Source: Tupaia tana
Lineage: Eukaryota; Chordata; Mammalia; Scandentia; Tupaiidae
Reading direction: 5' to 3'
Assembly: GCA_026018925.1 (NCBI GenBank)
Contig: JAKSZU010000029.1
Location: 15,303,778 to 15,367,777, forward strand
DNA length: 64,000 bases
Within the stretch, counting starts at the first letter, position 1. The number at the start of each line of letters is the position of its first letter. Below the pieces are notes generated by a model. The model was not told the DNA's origin and made no database searches. It saw nothing but the letters and a program-made list of their open reading frames with translations. A program made the position numbers and the translations under genes. Shown here in pieces: positions 41,455-53,300 of this stretch.

Positions 41455-43087
41455 TTTTTCCACATTATTTATTTATTTATTTTGTATATACTTTCAATCA
41501 AATTGTTTGGCTTACAATGAGACCATTTCGATATGTGAACATTTCTCCCCAGACCCGTTGATCAAAATATCTTCAACAGATAATACCACACCTCCCCATC
41601 CCGTCAATGCTCTACCTCTGTATCCCTTCTCCAATGTCCTTCATTAGGCCTCACTCCTCCACATACACCTCATCTGACATTCACACCCATCTCTTGTGTT
41701 TGTTCAACCGTTAGTCAATCAGTTTCAGTCATAGAATGCAGACAAACAGTATATGTTAAGTGGGGATATACAATGTCTCTCCTTCATAGCCTGGCTTGCC
41801 TCACTCAGCAGTACATCTTCCATATTCTTCCACTTTCTGTCAAGAGCCAGGGCTCTGTTGGTTTTTATGGCTGAGTAGTATTCCATAGAGTATATGTGCC
41901 ACAGTTTTTCAATCCATTCCTCCATACGGGGGCATTTGGGTTGGTTCCATGACTTAGCAATTGTGAATAGTGCCGCAATAAACATCAATGTGCAAGCACT
42001 TTTCCAATGAAGAATTCTTCTGTCCTTTGGGTAGATACCAAGGAGTGGGATCCCTGGATCATATGGCAGATCTATCTGTAGATTTTTGAGGAATCTCCAA
42101 ATTATTCTTCACAGTGGTTGGACCAATCTACATTCCCACCAGCAGTGTAAAAGAGTTCCACTTTCACCACAACCCCACCAACACTTATCATTTTTTTTTT
42201 AATATTAGACATTCTGACTGGGGTTAGGTGGTACCTCATTGTTGTTTTTATCTGCATTTCCCTTATGATGAGGGAGGTTGAACATTTTTTCATATGCCTT
42301 TTGGCCATTTGTATGTCATCTTTAGAGAGTTTTTTTTTTTCATCTCCTTCTCCCATCTTTTAATAGGGTTGATCATCTTTTTTCCAAACAGCTTTTTTAG
42401 TTTCTTGTGTATTCTAGTTATCAGTCCCTTATCTGATGCAAAATTTACAAAAATATTTTCCCATTCTGAGGGCTGTTGATTCACACTAATTACTGTGTCT
42501 TTGGCCATGCAGAAACTTCTTAGTCTGATGTAATCCCATTTGTCTAGTTTGGGGACGATTGACTCTGCTTTGAGGGTCTTCTTTAAGAAGTCTTTCCCTA
42601 CACCAATGTCTCCCAGAGTTTCCCCAGTGTTTTCCAGGAGCAGCTTTATAGTTTGAGGTCTTAGATTTGGATCCTAAATCCACCTTGACTTAATTTTTGT
42701 CAAAGGAGAGAGGTGGGGGTTCAGATTCATCTTTCTGCAAGTGGAAGTCCAATTTTTCCAGCACCATTTGCTGAAGAGGTTTTCCTTTTCTCACTGGATT
42801 GACTGGTACCCCTTGTCAAAGATCAGTTGACTGTATGTTTGGGCACTTATTTCTGGGGACTCTATTCTGTTCCATTGGTCCACGTGTCTTTCTGTGCCAG
42901 TACCATGCTGTTTTTATTACCACAGCTTTGTAATATATTTTTGGATTGGGGAGTGAGATGCTGCCCACTCCACTCTTCTTGTGTAGAATTGCTTTGGCAA
43001 TACGTGGTCTTTTACGATTCCAGACAAATTTTAAGATTGTCTTTTCTAGATCTGTGAAGAATGTGTCTGGTACTTTGATTGGCATTT
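41455..43087 (-). mobile_element. 5'-truncated L1 of the L1-A subfamily
   Basis: T-rich tail, type-A 3' UTR and the last part of ORF2; truncated at about 43,087 in the middle of ORF2 (the MPIKVPDTF motif). It agrees closely with L1-A in the 3' UTR and in the coding end. T-rich flanks hide any duplication. Confidence 0.92.
41725..43087 (-). pseudogene. L1 ORF2 C-terminal remnant
   Basis: Codes from [17 protein letters not shown] (43,085) to the stop at 41,725. Open pieces are 43,085-42,816, 42,683-42,486, 42,508-42,290, 42,356-42,102 and 41,988-41,725, in different frames, so there are several small indels. The Cys-rich segment is present but broken near 42,200. Confidence 0.88.
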
Positions 43088-43167
43088 AATTTTTTGAAAG
43101 TTTTTTTAATTAATTAATTTTTACATTTTTTTTCTACAGTTACTTTACATATCAAAAATATTTTGCT

Positions 43168-43419
43168 GGGACCAGCAGTTAGCATAATGGCTATGTCGCT
43201 GGACTCCCATGTAGTTGACCGCAGTTCGCGTCCTGGACCCAGTGGCTTAAAACTCATGCCGGGCACGTGTGTGTGTGTGCCCAAGATCCCGAGAGGAGAA
43301 TGGAGGAGAAGGGATTGAGGTGTGGCCATCCCCCCTGGGGGGTGATTTCTCGCTTTCTGTCTCTCTCTCTCTGTCTGGCGAGCGCACGTGCCCTATAGCG
43401 AAAAAACCTCTCAAAAAAA
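43168..43419 (+). mobile_element. Long-form SINE
   Basis: Full-length. Target-site duplication ATTTTGCT at 43,160-43,167 and 43,420-43,427. Confidence 0.93.
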
Positions 43420-43427
43420 ATTTTGCT

Positions 43428-44200
43428 AATACTCCATAGTTCTTGACAGTTAATAAACAACTTTCAAGATTTCAGAATAATGAATTTTAAAGATAGTGTT
43501 CAAAATATTTCTTATAATTTTGTGTAATTTTGTTTGTGACTCTATAACAGCAGAAACAGTATGGTTTTATATATTTTTGAGAAAATATTTCCATCAACTA
43601 CTCAAATTGTTGTAAAGCAAATGCCCACTACACTAGTCACAAATAAACCTTCTCAATTCAGCCCTGCATACCAAGTATTCTGTGACATACCATCTGCTAG
43701 CAAAGTTCAGTCTCTTTTTCATCCTTCAAAGTCTTTCTCAAGATAATCCTCTGGCGTGGTTGCTTTTTTTGGAATCTCTACTGATTACAATTCTGGGCTG
43801 AAAAATTCCAGGTTATTTTATGTTATAAATACTTTCATATATCTTTTCTAATTCTTTCTGCCAGGCTGAACTATTTATGGTGCAGGCCACCTTTCTAAGC
43901 TTCTTTTGGCTTACTTGAGATCCACCTTAGTTCCATAGTTTTCTGATTGATCTTCAGATATGACATTCCAGTCAAAGCCCTGCCCAATAATGAGTATTTC
44001 CAGTTTCTGATTCAATGCAACAAGCATTATTGAACTTATGCAAATAACCCTTCTGCCACAAAATGAGAATACTTCCAAATATTTTCCAATTCCAGAGGCG
44101 TCAGAAAAGTTTGTTTCCATTTAAAGTAACAAACCAGAAAAATATTTTAAGAAATTGCCGAACCTATCAATAACTCAAAAGAAAGTAATATGTTTAAATT
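43428..44200. other. Unclassified stretch
   Basis: About 770 bp. A minus-strand open frame of 69 codons (44,120-43,911, METNFSDASGIGK...) has no similarity I recognise and no supporting signal. It could be the 3' part of the ORF1-only element to its right. Confidence 0.35.
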
Positions 44201-45065
44201 GGGAAAATAAAGCAAAATATAAAAATCAATAATGTTTTACTCAAAAGTCATAAAATTCTATTTCACCAGTTCAGTCTTATGTTCAAACTCTCTTCTGTTG
44301 AATATGAAGTGTTGTGGTCCAATCTTTTCGTTTAAATCCTGGAAGTTATTATTCAACCTTGTTATTGATATTTCTTGTTGCTAGCATTAAATTGGTCATT
44401 TTCTTGGTTGCCTTTTGTTCTCTTACTTCTGTATGTGTCTTTAGTTTTCCTGGTCAAGCACTCCTTTCAGAACTTCTTGAACAGTGTGTCTGCTACTGGC
44501 AAATTCTTTCAGGTCTTGCTTATCTGAGAATGTTTTGATCCTTTCTTTCCATTTTGCTGGGTATAGTATTCTTGGCTGAAACTATTTTTCACTTAACACT
44601 TTGAATATATGTTCTCATTCTTTTCTTGCTCACATTCTTTCTGATGAGAGGTTTGAGGTCAGCCTGATGGGATATCCTTTATAAATAACTTGACGATTCT
44701 CTCTTGCCAATTTTAGTATCTTGTCTTTGTAGTTTTGACCAGTCTGGCTATGATGTGCCTTGGAGAAGATCTTGGGTTGATTCTATTAGGGTCCTTTGTA
44801 TTTCTTGGGTCTGGATATTTGAATGCCTCTTTGTATTTGGAAAGTTTTCTTCAAAGATTTCATGGAATAGATTATCAATGACTTTATTAGTTTCCTCACC
44901 TCTGGGATACCAATTATCTGGATGTTTGGGCACTTAATGCTGTCTAGTATTTCTCATATAGTATTCTCATTATTTTTTCATTATTTTCTCAGATATTTTG
45001 GTTGTTTTCTAGATCAGAATTTTTTACTTCAACACCTGAGATTTGATTTTCTGCATGGACTAATG
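44201..45065 (-). mobile_element. ORF1-only L1 relative (HAL1-like), copy 1
   Basis: A decayed ORF1 (45,065 to about 44,440): coiled-coil end, the 'GGGATATCC' and 'GACCAGTCTGGCTATGATG' RNA-binding segment, and the C-terminal domain. It is followed not by ORF2 but by a short sequence (44,440 to about 44,300) that resembles what follows ORF1 in the copy at 48.1-48.3 kb. No ORF1 frame is intact. Confidence 0.6.
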
Positions 45066-45229
45066 TGCTTTTAGATTTGTGTATTTCTGAGAAAGGGCCA
45101 CTCAGTCCTTATCTGTGGAGGGGGTTTAAAAAATATTTCAGGAGAGAGGAGATGTCTGACTTCTGAGCAAGAAACATTTGTAGCATGAACAACAAACGAG
45201 AGAGTTAAAATTGGTGATATTGAGAAAGG
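45066..45229. other. Unclassified short stretch
   Basis: Purine-rich (GGAGAGAGGAGATG); may be 5' sequence of the element to the left. Confidence 0.3.
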
Positions 45230-45244
45230 CAAAAAGCTTTGTTC

Positions 45245-45520
45245 TTATTTTTGTTTTTGTTTTTTTTTGCATAGAGTTCATTCACTTGCAAGAGAGAGAG
45301 AGAGAGACAGGGAGACAGAAAGAAGGGAAATGAGATATCACCCCCCAAGAGGGGATATGGCCATGCCACAATCCATTCACCTCCATTCTCCTCTTGACAT
45401 TTTGGACATGTGACATACATGCATCAAGCATGTTTTTCAAATAGCCAGATCTAGGAGTCAAACTGTCATCATCCATGTGGGCATCCAGTGCCCTAACCAC
45501 CACACCACCTCCTGGCTCAC
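45245..45520 (-). mobile_element. Long-form SINE
   Basis: 'CACCCCCCAAGAGGGG' palindrome region, B-box side 'AGGAGTCAAACTG' and head rc 'CCTAACCACCACACCACC'. Flanks GCAAAAAG...TTGTT on both sides suggest a duplication. Confidence 0.88.
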
Positions 45521-45524
45521 AGCA

Positions 45525-45772
45525 AAAAGATTTTTGTTAAAAACGTGCCCAGTGCTACACCATGAAAAAGTGAGACAAGCATAAGATTTGCCCTAGTCTC
45601 TAGTCTATTTGGGTATAAGACAGGTCAGGCCCCTGGATTCTCCTACACAGATGCCAACAAGAACAAAGGCATCCATCACCTGGGGAGAGGATACACTGAT
45701 GGAGTGTCTGGAGAATCCCAGAAAGTATCTCCCAGGAACAAAAATGATTTTTCACTGGCATTAAAAAGAAGG
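45525..45772. repeat. Unknown repeat, inverted partner of 28.0/28.5 kb
   Basis: Reverse complement of 28,020-28,082 plus 28,394-28,580: 'GGTCAGGCCCCTGGATTCTC', 'CAAGAACAAAGGCATCCATC', 'CACTGGCATTAAAAAGAAG'. This copy is uninterrupted, which shows that the 28-kb copy received an insertion. I do not recognise the family. Confidence 0.78.
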
Positions 45773-45837
45773 CAGAAAGAGAAGAGTGGATAGCTTATCT
45801 TGAAAAAGCTACTCATGAGTAATAGTTGGCCACTGCC

Positions 45838-46090
45838 TGGACAGCAGGTGACCTAGTGAGTAAGGTGCTGGATCCCCACATGGCCAACTGCAATTTGAGT
45901 CCTGGACCTGATGGCATAAATCTCACACAGGGTATGTGAAATCCATTTCTCAAATCCTGTGAAGGGAATAGGTGGATAGGGACTGCAGCATGGACATTGC
46001 CCCTAGCAAGTGATTTCTCACTTTATCTCTTTCTTCCTCTCTGTTCAATGCATGTGCCCTGTATATAACAAAACTCTCTAAATTTTTTTC
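45838..46090 (+). mobile_element. SINE, diverged
   Basis: 'GACAGCAGGTGACCTAGTGA' head, 'CAATTTGAGTCCTGGACC' B-box side, 'AGTGATTTCTCACTTTATC', 'ATGTGCCCTGTATATAAC'. Confidence 0.85.
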
Positions 46091-46149
46091 AAACTTGGTT
46101 GCTCCTTTATTTATGTCAAAACAGAAATGTCTTACTTCTTTTCTAAAAA

Positions 46150-46347
46150 GGAATTATTATTTTAATTCCATTCATTTTTATTATTTTTAAAATTTGATTA
46201 GGGAGAGACAGAGGGAGAAAAAGGGAAAGTGAAAACAAAAAGACCTCCTGGCCCAGGACTCAAACAATGGTTAGTCTTATAGTTCAGTACCTCAGCCACC
46301 ACATCAACTGTAGTTCAGTACCTCAGCACCACATCACGCTTGCCCCA
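46150..46347 (-). mobile_element. Short-form SINE with internal duplication
   Basis: Short form ('TTTGATTAGGGAGAGACAG', 'CCAGGACTCAAACAATGG'), with the head end present twice: TAGTTCAGTACCTCAGC occurs at about 46,283 and 46,314, a 31-bp tandem duplication. Confidence 0.8.
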
Positions 46348-46611
46348 TGTCTCATTTTTTCATATGTACTATAATTAATTGATATCCTACAGCATAAATG
46401 AAATGATTGGTTGACAGAATATTTTTGTTGAACAGTCTCGTTGGAGGTCAGACTGGCTTATAATTAAATAAAAGTTACTGGTTTTTAAAGTTTTGATAGT
46501 AATTTCTGTTCAGTAAATGCTATCACTGTTTGTTCTTGCTAAGATATAATTGACAAATCATTAGTAATGTTCATCTTTCTATGAAAACTGTGAATGCCAT
46601 CTCAAAACTTA

Positions 46612-46895
46612 CTGGAAAAGTAGCACATGACATAGAATATAAATCACTGGACTCTCACATGGTTGATTATGGTTTAAGTCAAGGATGTAGTGGCTTGAAA
46701 ATTACATCAGACACATTTTCATATGTGCCTAAGATCACAGGAGGAGAATGGAGGAGAAGTGACTGTGGCATGGCCATCCTCCCTAAAGAATAATTTCTCA
46801 TTTTCCTTCTCACTCTCTCTGTCTCTATCTTTCTTCTCTATAACGTGCATGTGCTCTAAGAAAACAAACAAACAAACAAAAAAACTCTAATAAAA
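46612..46895 (+). mobile_element. SINE, diverged
   Basis: 'CACTGGACTCTCACATGG', 'GGAGGAGAATGGAGGAGAAG', 'GGCATGGCCATCCTCCC', CT-rich region, and a CAAA-rich tail. Confidence 0.87.
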
Positions 46896-47334
46896 AGCAA
46901 AAAGGAAAGCAAAAATTACTGAAGATTAGTTTTTTATTTAGGCTTATTTGTAACTGGTTATATGAATATATAAATACTGAGGAAATCCCTTCACTATATA
47001 AAACCAAGCAGACTCACCTGTGCTTAATTTTGTGTTCATTAATCCATTAAAGGTGAGCATTGAACATAAGGTACTAATGTCCACTGTATAATTTTGGTTT
47101 TTACTATGCCAATCCAATTAGAATCCCTGTATCTGAAATACTGTCTTTTACTTATTGAAAGACTTTTTAGTGTGGTGTGAGTACTATCAAATAAAGAATA
47201 GTTTACTATCAAATAAAGAGAACTTTACATACTTTATAAATAATTTTTAATATCAGATGCTTTTGAAAATCAGTGTGTTGAGATTTAATATCAAGTTAAA
47301 ATTTACCTTTGAATACTTTTTAAAAAATAATTGT
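46896..47334. other. Unclassified AT-rich stretch
   Basis: About 440 bp. It contains a repeated TACTATCAAATAAAGA (near 47,185 and 47,202); otherwise nothing recognised. Confidence 0.45.
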
Positions 47335-47660
47335 TTATTTAATTTTATTTTTTTTAATTTCAATTTATTTACTTGCATTCATTCACTGTACATCATTACA
47401 ACATACAAAATGAGATTTTCCATCCAGAGTACACTGTATATTGTCTCAATCAAGCACATCAACAAACATGTTATTGTCAGCAAATGATCTTCCATTTCTT
47501 GTTTTCTGTATGTTTTGCTTTTTTCCCCCCATCCTTGATTACCTATCCCTTACCCTCTACCATCTCCCACTCTCCTCCCACACTGTCTCTGGTATCTATG
47601 TTTGCTTTCTATACCGTTTCCCCTCGCATTTTATTGAATCACCAAAGACCCTAAATCAAT
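47335..47660 (-). mobile_element. L1 3' UTR (type B)
   Basis: Reverse complement of the type-B UTR seen at 15.86-16.05 kb: 'CATTCATTCACTGTACATC', 'TTGTCTCAATCAAGCACATC', then 'CACACTGTCTCTGGTATC'. 5'-truncated. The following 47,661-47,800 may be a further part or unique sequence. Confidence 0.75.
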
Positions 47661-48349
47661 CCAAATACCCTCATAGCAAACACAGGTGACAAACACATTT
47701 CCATAAACACAAGTCTAACTTTACGCATCCTATAAAGTAGCACCTAGCTGGGGCTACATATCCTACTGCAGTCATTGAATAGATATTTTTTTCCTGAAAC
47801 TTTTTTTTTGTAACTACATTTACATTCCTTCCCTAAGCATCATCACAGCACACAAAATGCAATCTCCCATCCAGTACACACTGCATGGTGACTCAATCAT
47901 GCACATTACAAAAAAATTTTCCAATTCTAGTTCCTAGAATTATTTCCACCCCTCTTTCTGACCCTCTGTCCCTTCCCACCCTCCTCTCACACCACCTCCG
48001 GTGTCCAAAATTGTCCTCCATTCCCTTCCCACCCACATTGCATTGATCACACAATTTCCTACATAAACTAACTACTTTCAATGGTGAGTTCACTCATTAC
48101 TACTAAGAAAACCAGTTTTAACTTAACTCAAAGAAATGCCAAGGAACTTTGCTTAAATCCAGGAAACAGGTTAGGATTCTGTTCAAATTGTAGGTGCATG
48201 AACCTATCAGTCTCATGTACTTTTATCTTCTGTTCTGGTTCAATTTTCCTGATTAAATTCTGGGATATAATATTCAACTCCAGGCTTGTCCCTATGATTA
48301 AGTTGGCCACTTTCTTAGTTTTTGGACTCTTATTTCAGTGTGTCTGTGT

Positions 48350-49246
48350 TTAATTTTCCTGATACAGCACACCCTTGAGAACTTCTTGGAGATCTGGTCT
48401 GGTGCTGGTAAATTCTTTCAGGTTTTGTTTATCTGAAAATGTTCTTGTCTTTTCTTCCCACCTGAAAGATAATCTTGCCGGGTACAGTATTCTTGGCTGA
48501 AATTGCTTCTTTCTTAACACTTGAAATATATTTTCCCATTCTTTCCTCACTTGCATTGTTTCTGATGAAAGATCTGCTGTTAGCCTGATGGGATGTCCTT
48601 TGTAGGTGACTTGATGTTTTTCTCTTGCCAATCTTAGTATCTTGTCTTCATCTGTGGTTTTGGTCAACCTGGCTATAATGTGTCTTGGAGAAGATCTTCT
48701 TGGGTTGATTCTATTTGGGGTCCTTTGTATTTCCTGGGACTGGATCTTCGAATGCCTCCCTAGGTTTGGAAAGTTTTCTTGCAGGATTTCATGGAATAGA
48801 TTATCAATGCCCTTATGGGTCTCTTCACCTTCTGGAATGCCAGTTATCCAGATATTTGGACGCTTGATGTTATCCAGTACTTCTCGCATATTATTCTCAA
48901 ATTTTTGGGCCATTTTCTCAGTCTTCGTGGTGGATTTTTCTAGGCCAGCCATTTTCTCTTCTACATCTGAGATTGTATTTTCTGAATGATCTAGTCTTTT
49001 AATACTTTCAAGGGAGATTTTGATTTCTTGTATTATAGACTTCATCTCTAGCAGTTCCGTTTGAGTCTTTTGTAAAGTGTGTAATTCCTCTTTTAGATCT
49101 TGCAGGAATTTCCTCATCTCCTGGAACTCATCAACTTCTTTCTCCTTTCTCTTTAGCAGTTCATTATCTCTCTTCTCTTCCATCTCTGTTAGCTTAGACA
49201 TCATGAATGATCTGAATTCTTTATCAGACATTTCCATGATTTTCAC
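48350..49246 (-). pseudogene. ORF1p-like reading frame, 298 codons
   Basis: The longest intact ORF1 in the window. Residues 1-45 end the N-terminus (MSDKEFRSFMMSKL). About 45-130 is a heptad-rich coiled coil (LLEMKSIIQEIKISLESIK, ISDVEEKMAGLEKS). About 130-215 is the RNA-binding segment (RPNIWITGIPEGEE, NLFHEILQENFPNL, RRSSPRHIIARLTKT). About 215-298 is the C-terminal domain (GHPIRLTADLSSETM, YPARLSF, ending LYQEN). The likely original start is ATG 49,382-49,380 (MTRNHHRIMRNMG), but a TGA after MGK and a 34-bp tandem duplication (49,221-49,280) cut the N-terminus off. Confidence 0.85.
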
Positions 49247-49280
49247 TTAATGCCTTATCAGGCATTTCCATGATTTTCAC
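49221..49280 (-). repeat. 34-bp tandem duplication in ORF1
   Basis: TTATCAG(A/G)CATTTCCATGA at 49,221 and again at 49,255, each continuing to TTTTCAC, so the unit is 34 bp. Because 34 is not a multiple of three it shifts the frame and brings in a TAA, separating the original start from the rest of ORF1. Confidence 0.9.
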
Positions 49281-49692
49281 CGAACTGCTTGTGGATGAAG
49301 AAGAGTTACTCTTTTTCCTTGGAGGAGAGGTATTTTCTCATTTTCCCATATTTCTCATGATCCGGTGGTGATTTCTTGTCATCTGATGGATGTTGTGTTT
49401 CTTTTAAATTCTTGAAGTTCTGCCTTAATGTTCAGGAGCAAGCAGACAGAGGTGATCTAGAATCTCTTTGGCGTTCTGTTGTGATCGCTGGTGCAGCAGA
49501 TTCAGTAGATAATGGGGGATATTTTAACCCTATTAGTATTTGGATGCTTACGTACAGTGCTCTTTGATCCGTCGCTAGCTCGTTTGTTGGAGGCTGAATT
49601 ATCAGTAGAAAATCTTAATTCCCTTAAAAATCTAGTTCACTGGAGCCATGTGGAACCTTTTCCTGAAGGCCCGGCTTCTTCTCTGTTTATTT

Positions 49693-49838
49693 AATTTTAA
49701 TTATCATAGTTTTTATTTTAATTATAAAATTTGACCAGAGAGAGGGAAAGAGAGAAAGCAAGTCACCAGGTCTGGGACCTGAATAATAGTCATGTGGGAG
49801 TCCAGTGCCTTAACCACCATACCACATGCAGGCTCTGG
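49693..49838 (-). mobile_element. Short-form SINE
   Basis: 'GAGAAAGCAAGTCACCAGGT' joined to 'CTGGGACCTGAATAATAG', head rc 'CCTTAACCACCATACCACA'. Confidence 0.87.
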
Positions 49839-50341
49839 AATTACTCATCATCTAAGTCAAACTAAGTTATATTTCATAATTATCTCCTTTTTTTTGAAGA
49901 GGTTTTTGCTATAGGGCGTGTGTGCTCTCCAGACAGACAGAGAGAGAAAGAGACTTAAAGCGAGAAATCATCCCCCAGGGGGGATGGCCACTCCGCAATC
50001 CCTTCTCCTCCATTCTCCTCTCAGGATCTTAGGCATGCACGCACACGTGCCTGGCGTGAGGTTTTTTTTTTTTCACTTATTTTTTTATTTTAATTTTTTA
50101 AATATACATTCAATCATATTATTTAGCTTACAAAGTGAACATTTCAATATGTGAACATTTCTCCCCAGTCCAGTTGATCAGAGTATCTTTCACCAATAAC
50201 ACCACACCTCCCCATTCTGTCAATGCTCTGTCCCCATATCCCTCCTCCAAATGTCCTTGCTTAGGTCCCTCTTCTCCACACACTGCACTTTTGGCACTAA
50301 TCGCCATCTCTTGTGTTTGTACAACCTTAGGTCAATCAGTT

Positions 50342-53300
50342 TCAGTTATAGAGTGCAGACACGCATTATATATTAAGTGGGGATATAAAGTGTCTCTCCT
50401 TCATAACTTGGCTTGCTTCACTCAGCAGTAAATCTTCCATATTATTCCACTTTCTGTCCAAAGCCAGGGGGTGTTTTTATGGCTGAATAGTATTCCATAG
50501 AGTATATGTGCAACAATTTTTCAATCCATTCATCCGTACGGGGGCATTTGGGTTGATTCCATGTCTTAGCAATCGTGAATAGTGCCGCAATAAACATTGA
50601 TGTGCAAGCACTTTTCCAATAAAGAAAGAATTCTGTCCTTTGGGTAGATACCGAGGAGTGGGATTACTGGGTCATATGGTAGTTCTATTTGTAGATTTTT
50701 GAGGAATCTCCAAATTGTTCTCCACAGTGGCTGGACCAATTTACATTTCCACCAGCAGTGTAAAAGAGTTTCCCTTTCACCACACCTCCACCAACACTTA
50801 TCATTTTTTGTTTTTTTAATCTTAGACATTCTGACCGGAGTTAGGTGGTATCTCAATGTTGTTTTGATCTGCATTTCCCTTATGATGAGGGATGTGGAGC
50901 ATTTTTTCATATGTCTTTTGGCTATTCGTATGTCATCTTTAGAGAGTGTTTTTTTTCAACTCTTTCTCCCATCTTTTAATAGGGCTGATCATCTTTTTTC
51001 CAAACAGCAGCATGAGTTCCTGGTGTATTCTGGTTATCAGACTCTTATCTGATGCATAATTAACAAAAATATTTTCCCATTCAGAGGGCTGTCGATTCAC
51101 ACTAATTACTGTGTCTTTTGCCATGCAGAAACTTCTTAGTCTGATGTTATCTTGCTTGTCTATTTTGAGGATGATTGACTGTGCACTAGGAGTCTTATTT
51201 AAGAAGTCTTTCCCTACTCCAATGTCTCCTAGAGTTTCCCCAGTGTTTTCCAGGAGCAGTTTTATAGTTTGAGGTGTTAGATTTAGATACTTCATTCACC
51301 TTGCCTTGATTTTTGTCAAAGGTGAGAAGTAGGGGTTCAGATTCATCTTTCTACAGGTGGAAATCCAGTTTTTCCAGCACCATTTGCTGAAGAGGTTTTC
51401 CTTTTCCCACTGGATTGACTAGTACCCCTTGTCAAAAATCAGTTGACTGTATGTTTGGGAATTTATTTCTGGGAACTCTATCTGTTCCATTGGTCCACGT
51501 GTCTGTTTCTGTGCCAGTACCATGCTGTTTTGATTACCACAGCTTTGTAGTATATTTTTGGGTCAAGGAGTGCAATGCCACCCACTCCACTCTTCTTGTG
51601 TAGAATTCTTTTGGCAATACAGGGTCTTTTATGATTCCAGACGAATTTTATGATGGTCTTTTTTAGATCTTTGAAGAATGTGTCTGGTACTTTGATTGGC
51701 ACTGCATTAAATATGTAGATTAATTTGCGTAGAATTGCTATTTTGATTATACTAATTCTTCCAATCCAGGAACATGGGACGTCCTTCCACTTTTTTGTGA
51801 CATTTTCAATTTTGTTTATTTAGCTTCTCATAGTTTTCCTTGTGAGGTCTTTAACTTCTTTGGTTAGATTTATTCCTAAATATTTTATACTTTTGGTGGC
51901 TATGGTAAATTAAATAACTTTATTCAGTTCTATCTCAGTCTGCCTGTTATTCATATATAGAAATGCTATCGATTTCTGTATATTGATTTTATATCCTGCA
52001 ACTTTACTGTAATCATGCATTACTTCCACTAATTTTTCCATGGAGACCATTGGGTCTTCTATCATGTCATCTGCAAATAGAGAGAGTTTCACTTCTTCTT
52101 TTCCTATTCTGATGCCTTTTATTTTTTCCTCTTTTCTGATTGTGTTGTCAAGGACTTCCAGTACTATATTAAAAAGGAGTGGAGAAAGCGGGCATCCTTG
52201 TCTTGTTCCCATGTTTAGTGGGAAAGCTTTCAGCTTTTCTCCATTCAGGATGGTGTTTGCTGTGAGTTTTTCATAGATGGCCTTTATTGTGTTGAGAAAT
52301 GGCCCTTCTATGCTGATATTTCTGAGAGTCTTGATCATGAAGGGATGTTGTATCTTATCAAATGCTTTTTTCTGCATCAATTGATATGACCATATGTTTT
52401 TTATCTTTATTCCTGTTAATATGATGTATTACATTTATGGTTTTGCGTATGTTGAGCCAACCTTACATTCCCGGAATAAAGCCTACCTGATCATGGTGTA
52501 TGATCTTTTTTATAAGTTGTTGGATACAATTTGCTAATATCGTGTTGAGAATTTTTGCGTCTGTATTCATCAGAAATATTGGTTTATAGTTTTCCTTTCT
52601 TGTCCTGTCCTTATCTGTTCTAGGGACAGTGGTGATAGAGGCTTTATAAAATGAATTATGGAGTGATTCACACTTTTGGTTATTTAGAAATAACTTGAGC
52701 AGAATGGGGGTTAACTCTTCTTTGAAGGTTTTGTAAAATTCAGAGCTGAATCCATCAGGGCCAGGGCTTTTTGTTGTTTGGAGGTAATTTATTATTGATT
52801 CAATATCCTTGCTTGTTATGGGCCTATTCAGACTTTCTATATCCTCCTGACTCAATCTTGGTAGATTATATTTGTCCAGGAATTTGTCCATCTCATCCAT
52901 ATTGTCTTGTTTCTTGGCATCTAGATGTTCAAAGTAACCTCTAATGATGTTTTGAATTTCTACTATGTCTGTTGTTATATTACCAGCTTCATTGCAGATT
53001 TGATTCACCTGGTTCCTTTCTCTCTTCTTTTTAATAAGTCTCACTAGTAGTATATCGATTTTATTTATCCTTTCAAAGAACCAGCTTTTACTTTCACTTA
53101 TTTTCTGTATAGTACGTTTATTTTCCATTTCATTTATTTTGGCTGGGATCTTTATTATTTCCTTTCTCCTGGAGTTTTTTGGATTTTGTTTGCTGTTGCT
53201 TTTCCAATTCTCTGAGGCATGATGCTAGGTGATCCATTAGCCTTCTTTCCATCTTCTTCTTATGTGCACTAATTGCTATGAACTTCCCTCTTATGACTGC

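Larger units (their letters stand above)
47805..49690 (-). mobile_element. ORF1-only L1 relative (HAL1-like), copy 2
   Basis: Read right to left: a possible 5' UTR (49,690-49,383), ORF1 (49,382-48,350), a few ORF2-like start codons (MANLIIGTSLELNII, about 48,310-48,265), about 180 bp of non-ORF2 sequence, then a diverged type-B 3' UTR (48,080-47,805) with a T-rich end. No endonuclease or reverse transcriptase sequence lies between. The structure is that of HAL1 (half-L1) elements, or of an L1 that lost ORF2 by deletion. Confidence 0.6.

Noticed and set aside
43911-44120. 69-codon minus-strand frame METNFSDASGIGK
   Set aside because: No recognisable family, no splice or promoter signal, within AT-rich unclassified DNA.
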